64,000 nt of DNA, from the NCBI RefSeq assembly GCF_032854445.1, contig NC_088304.1, positions 2,542,001 through 2,606,000 of the forward strand, read 5' to 3'. The notes below the pieces were generated by a model. That model saw nothing but the letters and a program-made list of their open reading frames with translations. It searched no databases and was not told where the DNA came from. Position 1 is the stretch's first letter; each line of letters opens with the position of its first letter. Below, one piece after another: positions 54,187-64,000 of the stretch. This stretch comes from Liolophura sinensis. Taxonomy: Eukaryota; Mollusca; Polyplacophora; Chitonida; Chitonidae. The translations under genes and the position numbers were made by a program.

Positions 54187-55820
54187 TTAAGACTTCTGAG
54201 TTTTACCCTTAATGATCTCTTCGGCCATCTTGGTCAGTGACAGTCTATCACATTTCCCGGACGTCGTCTTTGGAAAAGAGTCCATGAGCAGGAAATGTCC
54301 TGGCATGTAACCAAGACCATCTGGCGCAAGAGACGGACTGAAGATGTCCTCTGCACGCCGCTTGATATCTTCTGTGGTTATGCGTGTGTCTGGTGTGAGC
54401 GTAATACAAGCGCAAACCTCCTGGTGCAATATGTCGTCATCCACACCAACAACAACAACTTCCTCAATCTCTTCAAAGTTTTCCTGAATCTTCCTCTCCA
54501 CGAATGAGGGAAAAATTTTCACCGAAGCCCGTTTAAGCATTTCAGTCTTCCTACCTATGATGACGATTCGTCCGTCTTGGTGGATTAGTGCTACATCTCC
54601 GGTATGGTACCAACCGTCTTCGTCCACAATAGGCACTCTGGAACCGTCAAGGTAGACATAAGCTTTGGCACATGCTGGTCCACGCAAACAGAGTTCCCCC
54701 TGTGTTTTCACACAGACGACTTCACCTTTTTCATCCACCACTCTAACTTCGCAGCCAGAGCAGGGGTACCCAGCTGTACCGAGTTCAAAGCCCAGCCCTG
54801 TTGCCACCTTCAAACCGATGAAATGCAAACATTCAGAAGAGCCGTAGGCGGAGACGACGGACCCTGAAACTTCGCACTCACCCTTTGTCCTGCGGCTATC
54901 GAGGTGGAGAGAAACGGCATCCTGTCTAACAGATCAGGTCTTCTCTGTAAGCTGTTTAGTCTATATTCCATCAGTAAAGCAGCATCTGGGCGTTCAGAAG
55001 ATAAAACGTTCACGAAGAACTCATCGTCTGAGTCTGAGTTGACTTTCGCCTTGATGTAGACTGTAGTCAACCCGATACCAAGGTACAAAATTGGTTGGCC
55101 GCCTATCCAAGACATCGGTCTGTCGTTAGCAACGATTGTGTCCTCTTCCAACTCGCAAAAATCTCCCATTGAATACACTCCCGCTAGGATTGAGGCATGG
55201 GTGTGCACAACGAGCTTAGGCATTCCACTACTACCAGAGGTCAACACCATCATCGCTTCGTCGTCGGCGTGCACTTCGGGAAGGTCAACATCTGGAACCT
55301 GGTTGTCTTCTGTCAAACCGAAGAGGTCAAAGGTCGTTATCTTATCTTTATGGTCCTGAAATGTTGTCAGGATGACGCTACGATGATGAGCCTTGGAAAG
55401 GTCTCCTTTAGATTGCTTCAATTCTGTTACAGTTGCCACGCATCCTATCCCTTTGGCGATCTTTGTAAATTCTTTCTCATCGAAGGATGGCGAGTTGATA
55501 ACAGTGCCACCGGTCATGTTTATACCGAAATAAGTTATGGTCCAGTTTGTCGGTGTGTCCACAAGTATGGCTACTTTGTCACCTGCTCTGATGCCATGTC
55601 TGACAAAATGTCGGGCCAACCAGTCGGACTTGTCTGCCACTTGTTTCCTTGTCAAGGTATCCCTGGGTTGTCCGGCTTGTCTGAAGACAAACGCCATTTT
55701 GTCTGGGTTGGCCTTCGCCAGCTCTCGTATTCTGTCCGAAATTGTGCGAGGTAAGTCGAACACTGCCGAGGGCGTCTGGATGTAGCTCATCTTGAGGTCG
55801 CCATATCCATGTTTCTCCAT
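54187..55820 (-). pseudogene. Acyl-CoA synthetase-like gene, copy 3, disrupted
   Basis: A 22-bp deletion near 54870 (GAAAC joined to TTCGCACTCACC; the missing part is TCGTAGCAAACTGTCTACAA plus AC) shifts the frame after about residue 318. The N-terminal product would stop after roughly 336 residues at 54810, without AYGSSE, YHTGD and Lys530. The remaining C-terminal frame (54187-54828) is otherwise undamaged. The 5' acceptor is also changed: CTATTCCAG in the other copies reads CTATTCCCG here (exon edge 55830). Few other changes are seen, so inactivation is recent. Confidence 0.88.
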
Positions 55821-55830
55821 GTCTGGTTCC

Positions 55831-56590
55831 CGGGAATAGAAATGCAAAGGAAGAAACAGTTGATATTCTTTTGTTTAGGTGGAAATTAACGGTGTTTGGA
55901 ACTGAACATTGTGTGCTAGTAGGCTTTGAATTAGCCGCCCAAACTTCCTGCTAAGTGTGTGCTTGGGGAAGGCAAAGGTATATTGCCTTATTTTTTCTCT
56001 GGGGTTATATACTATAATAGTATATTACGTCAAAAGCGTGTCTGATTACAGACGAGAATGAGAGGGGATCCCCTAAGTATACTATGCTATACTATAATAG
56101 ACTATGCTATACTATACTACACTATATTACACTATAATACTATGCTGTATGACATGGCATGGCATATCATGGCAAGTCATGGTGTCCGGTCGGCTTGTAG
56201 AGTTGAGTGTTGAACTGTGGCGCGCCAAAACGGATCAGTGGGTGGGTTGGATTGTCCCAATCGGGTTTCGTTTAGTCACCTGATTAGTGCATGCATGCTT
56301 TTGCATTAATATATGGCCAATACACGAGTAATGCCTCCACGTCTCCATCATACCTTTACCACATACATCTTAATAATGCCATCTACACGTCCAAAATTCT
56401 ATGATGAACATTAGTTTCATTTGTTCAGCGCACAACATAATACAAAATGATATATAGGAAAGGTCCACAGAAAGTGCTTATGTCACTCCATACACCAAGC
56501 CACGATCTATAATCCAAAGGATCACCTCTCCTTGTCTCTATCTTCATACTATTGAAGTATACTGCAACAAACAACAACCAGTAACAAACA
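55831..56590. other. 5' flank of synthetase copy 3
   Basis: As 258-1010, with the pentamer run at 56078-56180. No gene. Confidence 0.6.
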
Positions 56591-56888
56591 ATATACTCTA
56601 CTCTACTCTGTTATACTATGCTATGCTATGCTATGCTATGCTATGCTATACTATACAGCGTACTGTGCTGTATTGTATAGTTATACTATACTATGCGGTC
56701 TACTAAATAGCAGCCAACACTGCAAAACACACTGTACTATATAACAACACAACACTACATACTACACTACATTGCGCTGCACTGCACTCTGATATACTTT
56801 GCTGATGTAATGTAGTATAATGCAGTGTAGTGTAGTGTGATGTAGTGTAGTGTAGTGTAGTATAGTGTAGTGTAGTATAGTGTAGTGT
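56591..56888. repeat. Left pentamer array with strand switch, unit 3
   Basis: ACTAC-oriented to about 56765, then TGCGCTGCACTGCACTC, then GTAGT-oriented from 56815; very close to unit 0. Confidence 0.8.
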
Positions 56889-57207
56889 AATATGTGGCGT
56901 GTCATGGTGTGGTGCAGTATAACGCAGTACACTGCCTACACACCTACGGCACATGACGCTGCAGTCAGGGTGTGAGCGTATCGGTGCCCGCCTGGGTGTC
57001 CGGCGTTCTGGCGGCCGTGCATCCAGGTAGGGAGTCGGGTTGACATAAGTGCACTCCTCATCCAGCTCTCCCACCAATGACCCGCTAAAAATAGCGCCCC
57101 GACAAGAAATGGACAGGGGATCTCCTGACTAACGTGTTGTTTATTGTTCACAAGCTACGCGATTTGCCCATCGGTGCGAGCGGAGCAATGTTTCCACCCT
57201 ACCTGGA
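56889..57207. repeat. Left terminal inverted repeat of the Polinton-like element, unit 3
   Basis: Same boundaries as 1321-1618, but keeps GGGGATCTCCTGACTAACG (57116), which unit 0 has lost. Confidence 0.65.
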
Positions 57208-57226
57208 ATGTGGGGGACTGCATGTG

Positions 57227-57538
57227 TTAGTGAAAGGGAGTCATGGAGCTTTTAGGGGCCGTTTGTGTTTGTTTTGATGTTTGGCCAACATTACCACTGA
57301 GCTTATCTTCAGGCGGTAGATATGGAGCCCAGGCATTTCCGCGGGTCGCTCTCAGTGCGCTGGACACGGTGGATTGTCTACTCGACATGAACATTACAAA
57401 GAACCAATTCGTCCAGTGGAGAGCTTTTACTCGACTCTGCTCTTCCATCGCAGTCCGCAGCGTCATTCTACCAACACGCAGTTGAGCCTTCACGATCATC
57501 ATTTCAGCTATCTCAAGGGCCCAACTCGTCACGACCAA
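57227..57538 (-). pseudogene. Unrecognised reading frame in the left arm, unit 3
   Basis: Open for about 103 codons, almost identical to the unit 0 frame. Function unknown. Confidence 0.3.
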
Positions 57539-57554
57539 TCCTGCACGTACGAAG

Positions 57555-58100
57555 TTGTTGGGAAATTCCAGCTATGTCAAAACCGTGATAAACCAAGACC
57601 GACACGTAGATGTAAAAGTCTGTGGCCTGGCGAAGGCACGCAAGTTACTGGTGTCCGACGCCTTAGAAGTGGTAGGCAGCAAGAGGACCATTTGTTATAA
57701 CCTACCATGTGGTAGCAGTACGCCAAACTCTGTATGTTGGACGCGCACGTCGGCGCGCACGACCTTGTCTGACCGGGACTGGGACTGTGGGCAACGTACG
57801 AAGCAGAGCGGGACAAGTGGTTGCCCCGACGCAACCACTACGACTTTGATAAACGCACTCCGGGGCTCTTCAAAGATCAATAGCTTGTGTTCGAAGACAT
57901 ACTATTGTTATGGCGAGGGGTCGAATGGCAAAGACATACTCTTCTGCACAGGCAGCGCGCGGAGGTGTAGACAAGGACGTATACCTCTTCGTGTTGTGCA
58001 ACCATCAAAGCGCGAGTGGAGTGAACCAAAGAATACGCATGCGGGGAAACAGCGTAAAGTACTGCCGGACGGTGTAAGCACCACTTACCTGGACAGCTGA
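57555..58100 (+). pseudogene. DNA polymerase B C-terminal remnant, unit 3 (best copy)
   Basis: A plus frame stays open for 181 codons and includes INSLCSKTYYCYGEG and the terminal KVLPDGVSTTYLDS before TGA at 58098. Both are hallmarks of the C-terminus of Polinton protein-primed polymerases. The middle is in the wrong frame, so openness is partly fortuitous. Catalytic palm motifs are not present anywhere in the unit. Confidence 0.5.
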
Positions 58101-58229
58101 CCTGACTGCCAACGACTTTTGTACTATGATATTATGTGTTGCAGTGAAGGCGAAATAAATGCAAGTGAAACAAACTGTATGCCAATGTCATCTCATTGAC
58201 CATTCATTTATGGAATGGGGTAAATACGC

Positions 58230-58665
58230 CTAGAACAGGCAAACACGGAAAGTTATTACCACCAACTGGTTGTGATAAAAACACCAGGGCTGGGCCTGGT
58301 CCGCCCAGTCGAACACCATGACAACGTGACGCCCTCTATCCCGCTGGGTTAAGTAATACACGCAAAACTGCCCGCACACAGCCGTGTCCAGACGCAGCCG
58401 CCGATCATTCCACGTTCAGTGGTGTGTTCTCCGGTTGAGCCAAGCGGTAATATCAGCACGGATAGGTGACAGTCCGTAAGAATCCAAGTATTCTCCCTGG
58501 AGACGGAATGGCTTCGGGCAAACGTCAATGAAAACGCTCACACAGTGTTGCCCAAGGCGGAGCCACTCGGCGAAGGAGGTGGTCCTGAGTGTAGACATCC
58601 CCCTACCTCCAACACTCACACGCACGGTGTCCGTGTCCGCCGGTGCGGCGCGTCGCCTGTTGCGC
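58230..58665 (-). pseudogene. Adenovirus-type protease remnant, unit 3
   Basis: As in unit 0 (GQHCVSVFID here, TAG at 58230-58232); the Trp after His is lost. Confidence 0.55.
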
Positions 58666-58990
58666 CGTGTCTATGGTATTTAAGTGGCAAAGTCACAGAG
58701 TACGTTTCGGCTTTCCGTCATTAATTTGGCAAACCGCATCTCCAGGTGCAAATCCCCTTTCTGGACCAGGTGGCCCTGTGATCGTCGTGGAATTTGAATG
58801 TCAAGTCGAAACAAAACAGCGCCCTGTCATTGGCGAACGTGGTGCGGAGGATGTTGTTCCATTCGTCGTGGAACACATTTCCCGTGTTGGTAAAGAGGTT
58901 CATGTACGTTACGACGAAATTCACGTTATCAAAGTCGGGTGTCAGGGGCTTGGCAGGAATTTGACGCCCGCCGTCATGCAAGACAACTGT
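58666..58990 (-). pseudogene. Capsid-like protein C-terminal part, unit 3
   Basis: GGRQIPAKPLTPDF, TYMNLFTNTG and ALFCFDLTFKF are intact and nearly identical to unit 0. Confidence 0.65.
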
Positions 58991-59885
58991 TAAGAAAGTA
59001 CGTCAGATGCAAGCAAGGGTCCCTGACATAACACAAACACTAAATTGTCCCGACACTCACCCAGTTACTGCGCGCGACCTGACGTCACAGCAGCCAGACG
59101 ATAGCGAAGCGATTTTTTTTAGGGTAGGGAGATCCACTCTTCTTTCGCTAATTGACGCACAAGATTTTGGATACTTTGATACATGTGCATTTAGTGTTGC
59201 TTGATCATTTTTCGGCGCGACGTAACCAGACGGGCACTTGCAAATCAGGTCACACAATAACACAGGACGCAATCACAGACTGCACTCATATACGGCATTT
59301 ATCTGATATAAATGTAAACAAAGCATTTACTGAAGTGTACCCTATACATATTTCTTCAATTTTCATTAGTTAGATCGACCGTTGGTCTTGTTATTTCTTT
59401 GATAACTGTGGAAAATTAAAGCCTTCAAAATCTCCGTTGTAGATCATGACGTCACTCCACGCTCAAGAATATGAACGTGCTGATCTATTCGATGTTTGTT
59501 GATAAATGATTTCATGTATTTTGCTGTGGAAAAATATGCTGCACTGAATTTATGAGAAATTTGTAGACCTGGGTTAGCATGTTTACAAAGTTGGAATGGC
59601 ATAAGTAGTCATATATTGTTTTCCTTTTGTATTATGTAAGAGAAAACGTTACATGTTTGTAATATTACTTACCGAACGTTACCGATGTTGTTTGTGTTAA
59701 TGTGTTTGTATTAAGATTGTGTAGTACACTGACATAGTGTTTATTTCATCAGTTTGTGATACGATCATTAATGCTATTTTATCTCTTTCTGTTTTTACAG
59801 AACGCACGTGTATTCAAGAGAATACAGTGTTTGTTAAGAAAAAATCTCCGTAATAGTTGTTAACTTCATTACTTTCCGACCAGCA
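58991..59885. other. Insertion in the capsid-like gene, unit 3
   Basis: Full-length counterpart of 3191-4085. Confidence 0.55.
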
Positions 59886-60257
59886 ACGAAGTTTGTGTGG
59901 AAGTGCTGGAAATGAAAAGCGTTTTTATCGTAGGTCCCGTTCAAGGCCGTGTTGCTCTCGCATCCCTCGAACAAACCCCAAAACAGGTTTTGCTCGTTGA
60001 CGAGGGTGTGCCCTGATGCCTTTGGGCATGGGGACATACTTGGCCAGCAAGTGACGGATGCGGTGCTTGGCAGGGGCTTTGTCCAACATCAAGGCAAACG
60101 CGTCCTTCAATGGGGTGAGTCGGATGCGGTCGGTCACGTTTTTGAGCAGGTGACAGCGTTGCGGGAATATGTCGCAGTGAAGGCGGTCCAGTATGTCTAC
60201 CGACCGATTTCGGCAATGAGGTGCAGTCTTTTGGAAACGACTGGTCCTTTCATCCAT
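59886..60257 (-). pseudogene. Capsid-like protein central part, unit 3
   Basis: LDRLHCDIFPQ and TPLKDAFALM are present. The downstream ENLFWG-like block has shifted frame through a small deletion near 59985. Confidence 0.6.
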
Positions 60258-60835
60258 CCTGTCATCCTGTACTTCCCTTTCTTGTTCACCAGCTGCAACA
60301 GAGGCACCAGCGTGTCTTCCACCACAGGTGGCTGGACAATGTCCGTGTACACGTACAGCGTTATTGTAGTCGCTTGTAAATCTTCGGCCCCGACGTGTAT
60401 CAGATCCGCCGTCCCCATTATCCAGCGGTACGACAAATTCAAAAGCTGCTGCAGATGCGGGCTGAAACCGAGCACCAATTGTTTCCGAAGGCGTTTGGCG
60501 TATTTCCGCTGCACATCATCGAAACTGGAGGGGATGTTCGTGTCGGTCAACAAGCCTGTCAGGGCATTGGCGAGCGCGTTGGGCGATGGGTAATAACCTT
60601 CTGGTGAGGATAACTTGTGCTTAGCGCGGTGCGGATCATCTTTGGAATCTACGACATACCGCACTCCGCATTGCTGCACGTTGAACCAGGTGAGGGGCTA
60701 CCATATTTCTTCCAACCCACATTCCCAGCAGTCACGCAAATGCATGGGCTGTGGCAGTTTCGTGGTGAAATGCGCCAAGTTATTATTGAGGAAGTAGCGG
60801 AGACAGTTGTTACTGGATAGCGTCACGTAAAACAT
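60197..60835 (-). pseudogene. Conserved virion-like protein (FYVTL family), unit 3
   Basis: Again 639 bp with the same in-frame TAG (60698-60700); few differences from unit 0. Confidence 0.6.
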
Positions 60836-61059
60836 GTTGGTGGGACGATTTCCTCTTTCCACCCCGCGCGGTATTTAATACGGACTCCACTTCCACGAAG
60901 GAGCGATGGCTGGAGACGGACGCAGTCCCGGTCGCCGCTGTTGTCGCCGCGTGGGTCCGCGTGGTGTGGTGCAGGCGGTGGTAGTAGTGGTGGTGGTGGT
61001 GCTGAGTAGCCGAGACCGGGCGCGCAGAGATCGTGGTGTGGAGGATTTTCTAGGCCGGG

Positions 61060-61320
61060 GTGGTGTGTCCCTCTGTCCCCGCACCCACACACGGCAGCGA
61101 TCGCTCGATTGCTCGGTGTCGACTCATCATGTCCGGCTGCGTACCCAGTCTCGCGGGATGTTAATGGCTCTCAGCCTGCAGGTGAAGTCCTCCCGGCCCG
61201 TGAGTTGGAAGTGTTGTCTTTCATACAATGGTCGTAGACCAAGTCGATCATGTTACGGTCGGGGACGGTCTTTCCATGGAAGGTAGGTTCTCCGCGGTCC
61301 GTCCACCCGCTGGTGGGGCT
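61060..61320 (-). pseudogene. Small conserved Polinton-type protein, unit 3
   Basis: SPTSGWTDRGEPTFHGK, VPDRNMIDLVYDHC and the intact LRAINIPRDW region; the 30 bp missing in unit 0 are present at 61174-61203. Confidence 0.4.
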
Positions 61321-61565
61321 TTGTTTGACATACTTTGTCAACGCTCCCGTCGAGCAGGCTCACCTGCCATTGGCTGTCCATAGCCCATACCACGACCCGG
61401 TTACGAGCGTAGTACCGTCGAGCGGACCGACACGCGGGCCAGACTCACTTTGAGTCCTTGTTGATGAGCTGCGTTGAGCAAGGGCTGCACGCCGCTGTAA
61501 GCTGCTAGGCTGTCCGGCTCATAGTGCACTACATGGAGAGTATCATCGACAGGGTCTTGGTTGTT
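61321..61565 (-). pseudogene. Polinton-type integrase N-terminal remnant, unit 3
   Basis: DTLHVVHYEPDSLAAYSGVQ is preserved, followed by the decayed core start. Confidence 0.45.
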
Positions 61566-61885
61566 GATTGCGTGGCTGACCCCGCCTCCCGCCCCCTCTG
61601 CTGCTGCCGGAAAGGTGGCTGGCGGCCGGTGCGAGGCATGGTCCCGTGTCGTTCCTACGTGTGTCTGATGATAAATATAGGTGTGGTCTGGCGGAATGCA
61701 CGGTCGAGAGTGTGTTGACACCAAGACAGCGTATTTTTTAGGATTCGAATCCCAGTGTTGTCGAGTTGGGAGACGGTCTTGTCCCCTCCCCACTGCGCTG
61801 TGTGACTCAGAAGCTAGCCAGCCAATCAGCACGGCCACACGCCATGTACGGCCGCCAGAACGGCACACAAAAAGGCCGGCACTGG
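61566..61885. mobile_element. Right end of the Polinton-like element, unit 3
   Basis: As 5736-6056, breaking off into the pentamer array at GGCCGGCACTGGC. Confidence 0.5.
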
Positions 61886-62420
61886 CTATACTATACTATA
61901 GTATACTATTTACCATACATAAAAAACACTATATAATATACTATACGACTACAATACTATACTATACGACTATTATACTATACTGTGTGACTGGTATACT
62001 ATACTGTACTTTGCACTATACTATACACTATACTATACTACACCATTCTATATATTATACTACATTGTACTACACTGTACTACACTATACCATACTACAC
62101 TATACTAAACTACACTACATTACATTGCACTACACTACACTACACTACAATATACTACACTACAATATGCTACACTACAATATATTACCGTATACTAAAC
62201 ACTATGCTGTGCTGTGCTGTGCCTGCCATGCCATGCCATCCCATGCCCTGCTATGTTATGCTATGCTATGCTGGGCTATTACATGCTAAGTATGCTATGT
62301 CATGCCATGCCATGCCATGCCATGCCATGCCATGCTATGCCATGCTGCGCTATGCTGGGCTATGCTGTGCTATGCTGTGCTATGCTATGTTATACTATAC
62401 GATACTGTTACATTATACTA
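61886..62420. repeat. Pentanucleotide array, first block, unit 3
   Basis: Closely follows 6057-6570, with an extra CATGC run (62300-62340) and a TAAAAAA insertion at 61919. Confidence 0.9.
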
Positions 62421-62439
62421 CACATCAATAACGCCACTT

Positions 62440-62605
62440 CAATGCGCATCGACCGTACCTTCCCTGCAGCAACCTGTGGAAGGCCGTGGGCCTCCCCTGG
62501 GCTCTGCGCGGTTTCCTCCAACCATTATGCCTGCCGCCGTCGTATAAGTGAAATATTCTTGAGAACGGCTTAAAACACTAATCGAATAAATAAAAAAATA
62601 AATGC
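62440..62605 (+). repeat. Mollusc-type short interspersed repeat, unit 3
   Basis: Counterpart of 6584-6750, with a short change at its left end (CCTTCCCTGCAGC). Confidence 0.6.
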
Positions 62606-62684
62606 AAAAACGGCTATGGAAAAATATACTACTATACTACACGACAATTCACTATACTATTCAAGTCCAGTTCATGCTGGCTTC

Positions 62685-62798
62685 CTCTACGGCCGTACGT
62701 AGAAAGAACTGACAGCAACCTGCGTATGATTGTGGGATTTCCACTGCTCTGCCCGGTCGAAGTACGGCGTAAAACACCAATCAAATAAAAAAATATAT
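62685..62798 (+). repeat. Second short interspersed repeat, unit 3
   Basis: Counterpart of 6820-6948, with the same internal deletion. Confidence 0.6.
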
Positions 62799-64000
62799 AC
62801 GCTACACTATACCTATACTATACTATCATATGCTATACTATACTATACTATACTATACTTATACTACACTACAGTATACCACACTACACTACACTACACT
62901 ACACTAAACTACAATATACTTTAATATATCATACTATACTATACTATTCTTTACAAGATTAGACTAGACCAGACCAGACTAGACTAGACAACACCACACC
63001 ACACCACACTATTGTTCTATACTATACCACACTACACTTCTACTACACTACACTACACTACACTTATACTACACTTATACTACACCATACTATACTTCTA
63101 CTATAATACACTACACTATACTTATACTATGCTATACTATACTACACTATACTTATACTACACTACACTACACTATACTTGTACTACACTACACTTCACC
63201 ACACTACACTATACTTTAGTATACTATTCTCTACTCTACTCTACTACACTCTGCTACACTCTACTCTACGCTACGCTACACTACACTACACTACACTTTA
63301 ATATACCATACTATACCATACCATACTATACTATAATATAATATACTATACTTCTACTGCACTACAATTATAATACACTTATACTACACCACACTATACT
63401 TCTACTATACTACACTACACTACACTACACTATACTAACTCTATGCTATACTATACTACACTACACTACACTATACTATACTTAAACTACACTACACTAC
63501 ACTTCACGTTACCACACAACACTATACCTCAAGACACCTTAATATACCATACTATACTATACCTTAAGATACCTTTATATACCATACTATACTATACCTT
63601 AGGATACCTTAATATACCATACTGTACTATACCTTAAGATACCTTAATATACCATACTATACTATACCTTAATATACCATACTATACTATACCTTAAGAT
63701 ATCTTAATATACCATACTATACCATACCATACCATATCATACCACACTATACTATACTATACTATACTATACTATACTATACTATGCTATACTATACTAT
63801 GCTATACTATACTATGCTACACCACACTATACTTTTACTACATTTATTCTACACCACACTATACTTCTACTATAATACACTATACTACACTATACTTATA
63901 CTATGCTATGCTATACTACACTACACTACACTATACTAATACTTTTGTATACCATACTATACTACACTTTACTATACTCTTCACGGCTCTACTATACTCT
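62799..64000. repeat. Pentanucleotide array with 35-bp higher-order repeat, unit 3
   Basis: Aligns with 6950-8350 of unit 0, but holds a single copy of the 248-bp segment. The CTTAAGATACC 35-bp repeat is at about 63530-63720. It runs to the window edge. Confidence 0.9.

Overview
The window is animal nuclear DNA with no bacterial operon logic. Coding sequence is sparse and interspersed repeats dominate. The tRNA-headed SINE with a (CACT)n tail, the short repeat ending in AATAAATAAA, the I-type LINE and the BEL/Pao fragment together suggest a marine invertebrate, most likely a mollusc and probably a gastropod. That assignment is inference from repeat types I recognise; no single-copy marker is present.

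The window is a head-to-tail tandem array. One segment recurs about four times: an acyl-CoA synthetase-like gene on the minus strand plus its upstream and downstream DNA. The ATG codons lie at 247, 21774, 36277 and 55820, giving spacings of 21527, 14503 and 19543 bp. Copies 1 and 2 encode intact 551-residue ANL-superfamily enzymes that differ at about 26 residues by my count. Copy 0 is cut by the window edge. Copy 3 is a pseudogene with a 22-bp frameshifting deletion and a mutated splice acceptor.

Reading rightward from each synthetase 5' end, every unit carries: (i) a 5' flank with short TATAC/ACTAC-type pentamer runs; (ii) a decayed, roughly 5-kb Maverick/Polinton-like element, with a polymerase B remnant on the plus strand near its left end and, on the minus strand, an adenovirus-type protease, a capsid-like protein (F54H12.2 family), a second conserved virion-like protein, a small conserved protein and an integrase N-terminal part near its right end; (iii) pentanucleotide arrays of 0.8-4 kb starting at the element's terminal inverted repeat; (iv) a pyrimidine-rich minisatellite, a tRNA-SINE and about 3 kb of conserved noncoding DNA that leads into the 3' end of the next synthetase. 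Just past the stop codon of that gene lies a 109-bp tandem duplicate of its last coding segment.

The units fall into two classes. Units 0 and 3 share one right-hand array type. Units 1 and 2 share another, which includes an extra inverted-repeat fragment and a 3-kb block with a Crypton/DUF3504-like recombinase fragment and a minus-strand SINE. Later insertions individualise them: a 5.6-kb I-superfamily LINE (gag-like ORF1, endonuclease, reverse transcriptase, RNase H) sits in the unit 0 array (10326-15914), and a truncated BEL/Pao retroelement (39904-43118) replaces part of the virus-like element in unit 2. The synthetases are the only genes that look functional, apart from possibly the DUF3504-like ORF of unit 2. 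Everything else is mobile-element debris or simple-sequence DNA.
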